Below are positions 1 to 7,299 of a stretch of 64,000 nt of DNA, in pieces. The translations under genes and the position numbers were made by a program. The stretch comes from Actinoallomurus soli (GTDB taxonomy: Bacteria > Actinomycetota > Actinomycetes > Streptosporangiales > Streptosporangiaceae). The stretch is taken from NCBI RefSeq assembly GCF_024055715.1, contig NZ_JAMXMV010000028.1:1-64000 (forward strand), written 5' to 3'. Position 1 is the first letter of the stretch; every line of letters starts with the position of its first letter. The notes beneath the pieces are model-generated. The model did not search any database. It worked only from the letters and a program-made list of their open reading frames with translations, and was not told the origin of the DNA.

Positions 1-22
1 CCGCGAACTCCGGCCCGATGAT

Positions 23-63
23 CCCTGGTGATCGCTGCGCCCTATCAGCAGCGGTCACCAGGG
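23..63 (-). terminator. Long hairpin, possible terminator of the esterase gene
   Basis: Two 16-nt arms (23–38 and 48–63) pair with a single G·T wobble around a 9-nt loop. The hairpin lies about 125 nt beyond the stop of the minus-strand esterase gene. There is no T-run on either strand, so termination is inferred from stem strength only. The rest of 1–187 shows no convincing gene. Confidence 0.45.
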
Positions 64-187
64 AGCTGCTGGTCTCAGCGGCTCCGGCCCTCGCCACCGC
101 CCGGGAGCGGGCCAGGCCGACTTCGGCTCGTCGCTCGTTCACCCGGTCGGGGTCCGCGCCATTCTCGCCGGAGCGGGCGGGCCGGCC

Positions 188-1222
188 TCAGGGGCTGAGG
201 CGCTCGGCGAGCCAGGCCAGCGAAAGCGGGTAGCGGTACTCGATCGCGCCGTGGCCGGCCCCGAACAGCTCGAAGTGCACGGCGTCGTCCTTGACGCCGG
301 CGGCCTCGACCGCGCGGCGGAAGGCCTGGGCGCCCAGGTCGAGGTGGTACTCGTCCCGATTGCCCGCGTCGATCCAGACCGCTCGCATCGAGCGCAGCGC
401 CTCGGCGTACTCCGGGCGTTGCGGCATCAGCACCGGGTCCCACCGCAGCCAGCGCTCCCAGACCTCGGGGACGACCGCGCCGGTGTCGTCGAAGGGCAGG
501 TGCACGGTGCCGTCCTCGTCGGCGGAGTACGCCGCGGAGTAGCCGTAGATCTCGATGAGCGGGAAGTCGGTCTCCCGGGTGCCGGCGAGGTGATCGCGGA
601 AATCGGCGAGGAACTTGTCGATCGAGCCGTCGAAGGAGTCGCGCAGCATGCGGGCGAGCCTCGGGAATCCGGGGCGGTAGCAGACCTCGAAGAGGGCATC
701 GCCGGCGTGGGTGGCGAGCGCGCCGAACAGGTCGGGCCGCAGCAGCGGAGTGATCATCGCGCCGTAGCCGCCGCTGGACTTGCCGCTGATGCCGCGGTGG
801 TCCCGGTCGGGCAGCGTCCGGTAGTGCGCGTCCACCCACGGCACGATCTCGTCGCACAGGTAGGAGTGGTAGCGCCCGGTGGCGGGGGAGTCGAGGTACT
901 GGCTGCCGCCGAGGGCCGTCCAGGCGTCGACGTACACGACGATCACGGGCGGGGCCTCGCCGCGGCCGAAGACCCCGTCGGCCAGTTCGGGGAAGGGCTG
1001 CCGCCAGGGGCTGCGGTTGCGCCACATCGGGAGGTGCCCGGTGTACCCCTGGATGACGTACACGGTGGGGTAGCGGCGGTCCGGCTCGTCGTCGTACCCC
1101 GGCGGGACGTACACCCACAGCGGCCGGCGGTGCGGATCGCCGAGGGGGTTGTCGCGCAGCAGTTCGCTGGTGAACTCGTGTTCGTCGATACGTCCGGCAA
1201 GGTCGGCCGACCAGGGCAGCAT
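188..1222 (-). CDS. Alpha/beta-hydrolase, esterase D (Fes-like) family
   Basis: A 344-residue cytoplasmic esterase of the enterochelin-esterase/esterase D superfamily. The nucleophile elbow GKSSG places the catalytic Ser near residue 139. A DAGNRDEY segment and a late GAGHG motif supply the likely Asp and His. An upstream in-frame extension of about 90 residues is Pro/Ala/Thr-rich and overlaps the DUF397 region, so it is rejected. The ATG at 1222 follows a GGAG ribosome site and begins the conserved part (MLPWSADLAGR). There is no signal peptide. The substrate is unknown. The gene is probably monocistronic, reading away from the XRE–DUF397 pair. Confidence 0.8.
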   Translation of the reverse strand: MLPWSADLAGRIDEHEFTSELLRDNPLGDPHRRPLWVYVPPGYDDEPDRRYPTVYVIQGYTGHLPMWRNRSPWRQPFPELADGVFGRGEAPPVIVVYVDAWTALGGSQYLDSPATGRYHSYLCDEIVPWVDAHYRTLPDRDHRGISGKSSGGYGAMITPLLRPDLFGALATHAGDALFEVCYRPGFPRLARMLRDSFDGSIDKFLADFRDHLAGTRETDFPLIEIYGYSAAYSADEDGTVHLPFDDTGAVVPEVWERWLRWDPVLMPQRPEYAEALRSMRAVWIDAGNRDEYHLDLGAQAFRRAVEAAGVKDDAVHFELFGAGHGAIEYRYPLSLAWLAERLSP

Positions 1223-1340
1223 GCGGTCTCCTTCTGCGCGACTGCTGATGCCGCCGACCCTAACCCGTCCCCACGGCGCTCCGGCCGCCGCCGGCCGTGA
1301 GGCCGTGGAAGCGGGACTCCGCGGCCGTTCCCGGGGCGGC

Positions 1341-1412
1341 GCCGGCTCGGTCGCCGGAGGTGCCGCCGGCTCGGTCGCCGGAGGTGCCGCCGGCTCAGCC
1401 GCCGGACGTGCC
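1341..1412. repeat. 24-bp tandem repeat, three copies
   Basis: Copies at 1341–1364 and 1365–1388 are identical (gccggctcggtcgccggagg plus tgcc). A third at 1389–1412 differs at a few bases. The array lies over the 3' end of the truncated DUF397 gene. A tcg-to-tca change in the third copy creates that gene's stop codon on the minus strand. Confidence 0.9.
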
Positions 1413-1514
1413 GCCGACGGCGGCGACCTCGACGCAGTCGGCGTTGTTGGAGCTACGGCTGCTCTTCCGCCAGCCGACGTCCACGAGATCGGGATGGCCA
1501 CTCACGTGGATCAT
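1395..1514 (-). CDS. Truncated DUF397 protein, partner of the XRE regulator
   Basis: This 39-residue reading frame carries the diagnostic N-terminal half of DUF397 (WRKSSRSSNNADCVEVA). DUF397 proteins usually run to about 60–80 residues with an AVRDSK-type second half, and that half is missing here. The frame enters a 24-bp tandem repeat and stops in it. Its ATG overlaps the stop of the upstream XRE gene by 4 nt (ATGA), the usual arrangement of these pairs. XRE/DUF5753–DUF397 pairs are known from Streptomyces (WhiJ-like, Scr1/Scr2), where they affect development and antibiotic production. Whether this short form works is unknown, and it may be a decaying gene. Confidence 0.7.
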   Translation of the reverse strand: MIHVSGHPDLVDVGWRKSSRSSNNADCVEVAAVGGTSGG

Positions 1515-2401
1515 CTCCGCGGGTACGGGGAGGCGTCCTTGAACTCGTCCGCCGCCGCCGTGATGAACTCGGCCGACTCGTCGGGTGGCAGCGCGGCGGC
1601 CCGCAGATGGTCGAACCAGGTCGTGTGGCGCCGGACGTCCTTCTCCTTCTCGAGGAAGATGTTCCCGGCGGGGCAGTCGATGTAGACGACGTCCAGGTCC
1701 GTGGGGTCCGGGAAACCGATGATCGTGAAGGCGCCGTCCACGCCGGGGTGGGCGCCGCGGGCGAACGGCAGCACCTGGATCGTGACGCCCGGCAGTTCGC
1801 CGACCTCGAGCAGCCGCATGAGCTGGGACCGCATCACGGTCACCCCGCCGATCGGCCGGCGCAGCACCGCCTCGTCGAGCACGGCCCACAGTTCGAGCGA
1901 GCCGGACTCGTGGAGCATGGCCTGGCGGCGGGTGCGCAGGGCGATGCGCCGGTCGACGTTCTCCGGCGTCTCGCCGGGCCGCCCCGCTTTGATCAGCGCA
2001 CGGGCGTACTCCTCCGTCTGCAGCAGGCCGGGCACGAGGTGGGTCTGGAACGTCCGGATCGACGCGGCCGACGCCTCCAGGCCGATGTAGGTGTCCAGGC
2101 CCGCCGATGCGGACAGCACCGCCTCGTACTCCGTCCACCAGCCGCGCTGCTGGGCGTCCTTGGCGAGGCCGAGGAGCTGGTCGCGCTGCGAGCCCTCGGG
2201 CAGGCCGTACAGGTCGAGCATGTCGCGGACGTCGCGGATGCGCGCCACGGACTTGCCGGTCTCGATGCGGCTGACGCGGGACATGGAGCACTCGAGGTGC
2301 TTCGCGACGTCCTCGATCATGAGGCCGGCGGCCTCCCGGAGCCTGCGCAGTTCCATTCCCAGCCGGCGCCGGCGGACGGTGGGACTACGGCCATCGGACA
2401 T
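1511..2401 (-). CDS. XRE-family regulator with DUF5753 (WhiJ/Scr1-like)
   Basis: A 296-residue protein with an N-terminal helix-turn-helix (about residues 12–70, with the SRIETGK segment typical of XRE proteins). A DUF5753 domain (about 100–280) follows, with the hallmark VPGLLQTEEYARAL motif. This architecture is abundant in morphologically complex actinomycetes and is usually followed by a DUF397 gene, as it is here with a 4-nt overlap. The expected role is DNA binding at its own divergent promoter region, with DUF397 as modulator; the signal is unknown. It is divergent from a small orphan gene at 2722, about 320 bp away. Confidence 0.9.
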   Translation of the reverse strand: MSDGRSPTVRRRRLGMELRRLREAAGLMIEDVAKHLECSMSRVSRIETGKSVARIRDVRDMLDLYGLPEGSQRDQLLGLAKDAQQRGWWTEYEAVLSASAGLDTYIGLEASAASIRTFQTHLVPGLLQTEEYARALIKAGRPGETPENVDRRIALRTRRQAMLHESGSLELWAVLDEAVLRRPIGGVTVMRSQLMRLLEVGELPGVTIQVLPFARGAHPGVDGAFTIIGFPDPTDLDVVYIDCPAGNIFLEKEKDVRRHTTWFDHLRAAALPPDESAEFITAAADEFKDASPYPRR

Positions 2402-2721
2402 GAGGCACCTCCATGGCGAGCGTCCTGCGCGTAATGCGAGGAGAATGGGGACCGATGGTGGGCGGTCGGCGCCGCCGAAACCTGCGGCCGGGCCGCGTCG
2501 GGGCCGTTGAACTGTGCACGGGTGATGCCGAATCCGTCTGATCTATTGGTCCGAAAATACTTGCACGTAAAAGTGAGGCGGGACATCCTGACAGGGGAGG
2601 TCACTCACCGTTGCCATCTGGGCACCTTTTGCCACCATCGGATAGGCACCTTACCTGTTGAACGCCCTAGGGCGTACCCCTTCCTGCCGTAACGTCCAAA
2701 GCGTGAGAGGGGTGGCATCTC
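2402..2721. other. Divergent intergenic region, 320 bp
   Basis: No gene is seen. Around 2535–2580 the base composition drops to unusually AT-rich for this genome, as expected for back-to-back promoters of the XRE gene and the small gene at 2722. An imperfect ACTT/AAGT inverted repeat lies near 2560–2575, a possible operator for the XRE protein. No confident −10/−35 pair was assigned. Confidence 0.4.
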
Positions 2722-2991
2722 ATGGCCGCCACTTCGGGATACGCGCTCGGGCCGCGGCGACGCCACCTGGAGGCGCTCGCCCGCGAAGTCGAGGCGCGCG
2801 GTCTTCAGGCGTCCCTGACCGAGGACCTGATGCTGCGCGTGGTGGATCCGCCCAGCGGGCACGGCGTCCTGGTGGTCGCCATGCCGATGTCCCGGATCCG
2901 ATGGTCCTACCTGTGGGCCGGTGGCGGGCAGGCCGACGCCGACGACCCCGCCCGCGCCGCCGAGCTGATCGCGCGAACGCTCACCCGCTGA
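2722..2991 (+). CDS. Small orphan protein, family shared with the gene at 38998
   Basis: An 89-residue soluble protein, not recognised. A purine-rich stretch, GAGAGGGG, about 12 nt upstream supports the ATG. It aligns along its whole length with the minus-strand 96-residue protein at 38998–39288. Shared features are an N-terminal LE-L-RE---RGL-A helix, a central RVV-P strand, a W-Y-W--G segment and a C-terminal DDP--AA---AR-L helix. Both copies are transcribed divergently from a helix-turn-helix regulator gene, which suggests a functional tie. No catalytic motif is visible. Its 3' end is partly repeated just downstream. Confidence 0.7.
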   Translation: MAATSGYALGPRRRHLEALAREVEARGLQASLTEDLMLRVVDPPSGHGVLVVAMPMSRIRWSYLWAGGGQADADDPARAAELIARTLTR

Positions 2992-3061
2992 GTCGGGCCT
3001 CGGGGGCGCTCGCCGCTGGGTCTGGACCTCGGGCGCTCGCCCGCTGAGCCCGCGTTCGCGG
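2978..3061. repeat. Degenerate 27–29 bp tandem repeat at a gene's 3' end
   Basis: Three imperfect copies start at 2978, 3007 and 3034, each beginning cgctc(a/g)cc and containing gctgag or gctggg. The first copy includes the last codons and stop of the small gene ending at 2991, so the gene terminus has been tandemly copied into the downstream spacer. Confidence 0.6.
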
Positions 3062-3115
3062 TCGGAGCCCGCCGGTCCTGGATCCGTCGCTCTCGGGCGG
3101 GGGCGCGTCAAGGGC

Positions 3116-3147
3116 TTGACGAACACCTTGGTCGAACGTATGTTCGA
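3116..3147 (+). promoter_or_regulatory. SOS promoter: −35, −10 and overlapping LexA box
   Basis: The palindrome TCGAACGTATGTTCGA at 3132–3147 exactly fits the actinobacterial LexA (SOS) box TCGAAC-N4-GTTCGA. It overlaps the −10 hexamer TATGTT (3139–3144). A −35 TTGACG (3116–3121) lies at an ideal 17-nt spacing. The promoter reads rightward into the DUF6504 gene at 3267 through a leader of roughly 115 nt. Confidence 0.88.
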
Positions 3148-3266
3148 ATCTGTCGCCTGCCTTCCCCCAGGCTCACTCCCTGTCACCGATCCGAGAGGCG
3201 GGCGGCCCGCGTGGGCGGAGCGAGCGATGGACGTGCGAGGCGCGCCGGCGCGCCGGGTCGTGGGCG

Positions 3267-3542
3267 ATGAGCCGGGTGTACGGCGACCCCGTCGAAGTCT
3301 GGCTCGCCGACGGCAGGCCGTCCCGGTTCGTCTGGCGCGGCCAGCTCTACACGGTGCTGCGGGTGCTGGACCGCTGGGTCACCACCCGCGACTGGTGGCA
3401 CGAACGCCACCCGGAGGCCCCGGAGGGCGGCGAGCGGGAGTTCTGGCGCGTCGAGGCGACCCCGGACCGGACGGCCGGCGTGTACGAGCTGCGCCACGAC
3501 CGGGCGACCGGCACGTGGATGCTGTCCCGCGCCTGGAACTGA
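3267..3542 (+). CDS. DUF6504 family protein, SOS-controlled
   Basis: A 91-residue basic/aromatic protein with the compact beta-strand pattern of DUF6504 (VEVWLADGRPSRFVWRG, then WHERH, then FWRVEA and YELR--). Members are found in actinobacteria beside the mutasome genes imuA', imuB (Y-family polymerase) and dnaE2. None of those is present here, but a textbook LexA-box promoter lies 120 nt upstream, so damage-inducible expression is likely. The biochemical role is unknown. The start is the first good ATG; no strong ribosome site is seen. The 3' end, including the stop, is part of a tandem repeat. Confidence 0.8.
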   Translation: MSRVYGDPVEVWLADGRPSRFVWRGQLYTVLRVLDRWVTTRDWWHERHPEAPEGGEREFWRVEATPDRTAGVYELRHDRATGTWMLSRAWN

Positions 3543-3620
3543 CTTGGCCCGTGAATGCCGTCCCGCGCCCGGGACTGACGGGCCTGTGGATGCCGTCCCG
3601 CGCCCGGGCCTGAGGGGCCC
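3515..3620. repeat. 35–36 bp tandem repeat copying a gene's 3' end
   Basis: Three copies begin at 3515, 3551 and 3586 (gtggatgctgtcccgcgcc and variants). The first holds the last nine codons of the DUF6504 gene and its stop. The next two fill the spacer up to the convergent LLM gene. Confidence 0.85.
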
Positions 3621-3622
3621 GG

Positions 3623-4651
3623 TCAGGCGGGTACGAGGTCGCGGATCGCCTTCAGGGTCGGCTCGTCCTTGACCCCGGCGATGAGGAGCGTGGTCACGGG
3701 GGAGTCCCGCCACAGCTGGAGCCGTTCCCTGACGCGGCCGATCGGGCCGAGCAGGGAGATCGAGTCGGCCAGGTCGTCCGGCACCGCCCTGATCGCCTCG
3801 TCGCGCCGGCCCGCCAGGAACAGCTCCTGCACCCGCGCGGCCTCCTCGGCGTATCCGAGCCGTCCGATCAGGTCCAGGTGGAAGTTGCGGTCCCGTGCCC
3901 CCATACCGCCGATGTAGAAGGCGAGCGGGACCTTGGCGAACTCCAGCGCGGTCGCCAGGTCGTCGGTGACGATCGTCGTCACGGTCGCGGCGATGTCGAA
4001 CCCCTCGGCGCGGCCGGCCAGTGAGGCGCCGAAGACCGTCTCGATCCGCGTCGGGTCGACGAAGAGGGGCAGCCAGCCGTCGGCGATCTCGGCGGCCAGG
4101 GCGATGTTCTTCGGCCCCTCCGCGCCGAGGTACACCGGGATGTCCGGGCGCACCGGATGGACGATCGACTTGAGCGGCTTGCCGAGGCCGGTCACGCGGC
4201 CCGGCCCGTACGCGGAGGCCGGCAGCGGCAGCGGGTAGTGCGGGCCGGGGGAGGTCACCGGCTCCGCCCGCCGCCACACGTCCCGCAGGATCCGGACGTA
4301 CTCGCGCGTGCGCTCCAGTGGGCGGGCGAACGGCACGCCGTACCAGCCCTCCATGACCTGGGGGCCGGACGCGCCGATGCCGAGGGTGAGCCGGCCGCCG
4401 GACAGCGCGTCGAGGGTCAGGGCGTGCATGGCGGTCGCGGCGGGCGTGCGGGCGGACATCTGGGCCACCGCCGTGCCCAGCCTGATGCGCGAGGTCCGCG
4501 CGGCGTACCAGGTGAGCGTGGTGAAGGCGTCCGAGCCGTACGCCTCGGCGGTGTAGACGTACTCATAGCCGAGCCGTTCGGCGGCCAGCACCGTCTCGGT
4601 CGCGTCCTCCGGATCCCGCTGCCAGTAGCCGACGTTGATGCCGAGCCTCAT
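3623..4651 (-). CDS. LLM-class F420-dependent oxidoreductase
   Basis: A 342-residue luciferase-like TIM-barrel protein of the F420-using actinobacterial type. Family traits are the opening MRLGINVGYW strand, an SRIRLGTAVAQM segment, LTLGIGASGPQV and a C-terminal helix with the VKDEPTLKA pattern. It should transfer hydride between F420 and an unidentified substrate. The ATG at 4651 has a GGGAGG ribosome site; a long upstream in-frame extension runs through the riboswitch and is rejected. A perfect KstR-type operator lies 18 nt before the start, hinting at a steroid or lipid catabolic role. It is divergent from the cobalamin operon. Confidence 0.88.
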   Translation of the reverse strand: MRLGINVGYWQRDPEDATETVLAAERLGYEYVYTAEAYGSDAFTTLTWYAARTSRIRLGTAVAQMSARTPAATAMHALTLDALSGGRLTLGIGASGPQVMEGWYGVPFARPLERTREYVRILRDVWRRAEPVTSPGPHYPLPLPASAYGPGRVTGLGKPLKSIVHPVRPDIPVYLGAEGPKNIALAAEIADGWLPLFVDPTRIETVFGASLAGRAEGFDIAATVTTIVTDDLATALEFAKVPLAFYIGGMGARDRNFHLDLIGRLGYAEEAARVQELFLAGRRDEAIRAVPDDLADSISLLGPIGRVRERLQLWRDSPVTTLLIAGVKDEPTLKAIRDLVPA

Positions 4652-4668
4652 CCGCGCGCCTCCCAAAG

Positions 4669-4682
4669 TAGAACAAGTTCTA
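4669..4682 (-). promoter_or_regulatory. KstR-type operator
   Basis: TAGAACAAGTTCTA is a perfect inverted repeat and matches TNNAACNNGTTNNA, the published binding pattern of KstR, the TetR-family repressor of steroid catabolism in mycobacteria and relatives. It sits 18 nt upstream of the LLM oxidoreductase start, where a repressor would block transcription. A different TetR protein with the same half-site is possible. Confidence 0.6.
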
Positions 4683-4867
4683 TTCAAGCAGATCGCTTCT
4701 CTCCGGGCAGCGGCCGGCCGCTCCGCGATAACGTGCTCCCGCCGTGTTCCCGGCCGCTCCGCGACGGCGGGCACCCGCCGTGCACCCGGCGGGAGACCCC
4801 GCCGCCCGCGCGCCGGAGCACGGACGGGGGCCGTACCTGCGGTGTCGCGCGTCAGGCCGGATATGTC

Positions 4868-5022
4868 ATGCTGTCCTCCGGCGGTACGCGGAGGAACCCG
4901 GTGCGAATCCGGGGCTGTCGCGCAACTGTGACCGGGAAGTCCTTCCCCAGAAGCAGGCCACGGCGTGAGCCGGAAGGCCGGGGGCGGGCGGTGATCCGGG
5001 AGCCAGGAGACTCCGGCCGCCG
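4868..5022 (+). promoter_or_regulatory. Cobalamin (AdoCbl) riboswitch
   Basis: The conserved core is clear: cggtgcgaatccggggctgt at about 4899–4918, then cgcaactgtgaccgg. The closing B12-box-like agccaggagactccggcc is at 5001–5018. It lies in the leader of the cobalamin operon and ends about 50 nt before the first start codon. A small CGGG/CCCG hairpin just before the ribosome site may belong to the expression platform. High adenosylcobalamin should lower expression of the operon, including its transporter. Confidence 0.92.
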
Positions 5023-5073
5023 AATGCCAGGCCACCTACGGGCGCGTTAACCCGAGGAAAGGACGACCACCGG

Positions 5074-7191
5074 GTGAACACCTATCCGTTCTCCGCCATC
5101 ACCGGGATGGAGGACCTCAAGCTCGCCCTCCTGATCAACGCGGTCTCCCCGTCCGTCGGCGGGGTGCTGGTCCGCGGCGAGAAGGGCACCGCGAAATCCA
5201 CCATCGTGCGGGCGCTGGCCGGACTGCTGCCGGAGGTCGCGGTGGTGACGGACTGCCGGTTCTCCTGCGACCCGGAGGCGCCCGACCCGCGGTGCCCCGA
5301 CGGGCCGCACGGTGCGGACGACGCCCGGCGGGTGCGCCCCGCCCGGCTCGTGGAGCTGCCGATCGGCGCGGCCGAGGACCGCCTGACCGGCTCGCTCGAC
5401 CTCGAACGCGCGCTGACCGAGGGCGTCCAGGCCTACCAGCCCGGTCTCCTGGCCGCCGCCCACCGCGGCGTGCTGTACGTCGACGAGGTCAACCTGCTGC
5501 ACGACCACCTCGTCGACCTGCTCCTCGACGCGGCCGCGATGGGCCACTCCTACGTCGAGCGCGAGGGCGTCTCCGTCCGGCACGCCTCGCGGTTCCTGCT
5601 CGTCGGCACGATGAACCCCGAAGAAGGCGAGCTCCGGCCGCAGCTCCTGGACCGCTTCGGCCTGACGGTCGAGGTGGCCGCCACCCGCGACCCGGAGGAG
5701 CGGGCGGAGGTCGTGCGCCGCAGGCTGGCGTACGAGGCAGACCCGGCGGCGTTCGCGACCGGGTGGGCGCGCGCCGAGACCGAGCTGGCCTGGCGGATCG
5801 AGCAGGCCCGCGCCCGGCTGCCCGAGGTCGCCCTGCCCGACGGCGCGCTGCGGCAGATCACGGCGGTGTGCGCGGCGTTCGAGGTGGACGGGCTGCGCGC
5901 CGACATCGTCATGGCACGCGCCGCGATGGCCCTCGCCGCCTGGCACGACCGTACGGTCGTCACCGCGGCCGACGTGCGCGTCGCCGCCCGTCTCGCCCTC
6001 CCGCACCGGCGCCGCCGCGACCCCTTCGACGCGCCGGGCCTCGACGAGGACAGGCTCGAAGAGGTCCTGGAGGACACCGGCGGGTACGAGGCCGACCAGC
6101 AGCCCGCGCCGGATCCCGGGTACGGCGAGGACACGGTGACCGATCTCGTTCCCGAGCAGGGCACCGGCCCGGACCCGCGGCCGGAGCGGGACCCGTCCCC
6201 GGACACGGACGAGGGCACGGACCCGGAGGACCCCGACCCCGACGACCCCGGTCCGGACGACGGCCCCGGCGGCGGTGGACCCGACGCTCCCGGCGACGAG
6301 CCCCCCGGGCCGCAGGAGGGGGCGCTCGTCGACATCGAGCAGGCCCTGTCCGGCGAGGGCCGCGGCGGGCGCGAGCGGGAGGCGTCCCCGGAGCCGGCGC
6401 CCGCCGACGCGCTGTACCGGCCGCGGGGCTTCACCGTGCCCGGCCTCGGCGAGGGCGCGCCGGGCCGCCGTTCGCGGGCCCGCACCCCGTACGGCCGGAC
6501 GACCGGCGCGCGGCCGGGCACGCGGTCGGTGCACCTGACCGCGACGCTGCTCGCCGCGGCCCCGCACCAGCGCGCCCGCGGCCGCTCCGGCCCCGGCCTC
6601 GTCATCCGCTCCGGCGACCTGCGCGAGCGGGTCCGGGAGGGCCGCGAGGGCAACCTGGTGCTGTTCGTCGTCGACGCCAGCGGCTCCATGGCCGCGCGGC
6701 AGCGGATGCGCGCCGTCAAGGGGGCCGTGCTCAGCCTCCTCATGGACGCCTACCAGCGCCGCGACAAGGTCGGACTGATCACCTTCCGGGGGACGTCCGC
6801 CGAGCTGGCGCTGCCGCCGACCTCCTCCGTCGAGGCCGGCGCGCGGCGCCTCGAGACGCTGCCGACCGGCGGCCGTACCCCCCTCGCCGCCGGCCTGCTC
6901 CGCGCCGCCGACGTGCTGCGCACCGAACGCCTGCGCGACCCCGCCCGCCGCGCCCTGCTCGTCCTGGTGACCGACGGGCGGGCCACCCACGGCTCCCCGG
7001 CCGATGCGCTGCGCGCCGCCGGCCTGCTGCGCGGCGTCACCTCCGTCGTCGTCGACTGCGAGAGCGGCCCGGTGCGCCTCGGGCTCGCGGGCGGGATCGC
7101 CGCCCGCCTCGGAGCCGAGGCCGTGCGCCTGGAGGAACTGGCCGCCGACGCCCTCACCGGCGTCGTCCACGACCGCCGGGCCGCGGCGTGA
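5074..7191 (+). CDS. Chelatase ATPase/VWA fusion (ChlI–ChlD type) for cobalt insertion
   Basis: A 705-residue fusion of the two small subunits of a CobN-type chelatase. The N-terminal AAA+ domain (about 1–330) has Walker A GEKGTAKST at 35–43 and Walker B VLYVDEVN at 133–140. An acidic Asp/Pro/Gly-rich linker (about 340–450) follows. The C-terminal VWA domain has the MIDAS motif DASGS at 534–538. It would power cobalt insertion into hydrogenobyrinate a,c-diamide with the large subunit CobN, which is not in this window. The GTG start at 5074 follows AGGAAAGGA. It is the first gene after the cobalamin riboswitch. Confidence 0.92.
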   Translation: MNTYPFSAITGMEDLKLALLINAVSPSVGGVLVRGEKGTAKSTIVRALAGLLPEVAVVTDCRFSCDPEAPDPRCPDGPHGADDARRVRPARLVELPIGAAEDRLTGSLDLERALTEGVQAYQPGLLAAAHRGVLYVDEVNLLHDHLVDLLLDAAAMGHSYVEREGVSVRHASRFLLVGTMNPEEGELRPQLLDRFGLTVEVAATRDPEERAEVVRRRLAYEADPAAFATGWARAETELAWRIEQARARLPEVALPDGALRQITAVCAAFEVDGLRADIVMARAAMALAAWHDRTVVTAADVRVAARLALPHRRRRDPFDAPGLDEDRLEEVLEDTGGYEADQQPAPDPGYGEDTVTDLVPEQGTGPDPRPERDPSPDTDEGTDPEDPDPDDPGPDDGPGGGGPDAPGDEPPGPQEGALVDIEQALSGEGRGGREREASPEPAPADALYRPRGFTVPGLGEGAPGRRSRARTPYGRTTGARPGTRSVHLTATLLAAAPHQRARGRSGPGLVIRSGDLRERVREGREGNLVLFVVDASGSMAARQRMRAVKGAVLSLLMDAYQRRDKVGLITFRGTSAELALPPTSSVEAGARRLETLPTGGRTPLAAGLLRAADVLRTERLRDPARRALLVLVTDGRATHGSPADALRAAGLLRGVTSVVVDCESGPVRLGLAGGIAARLGAEAVRLEELAADALTGVVHDRRAAA

Positions 7192-7299
7192 CCCGCCGCG
7201 CCGCCACCATCCCCCGGACCGGCGCCGCCGCCGTCCCCGCGACCGGCTCCGTCGCCGTTTCGACCCCGCCCCGCCACCACCGCCGCCGGAAGGACTGAC

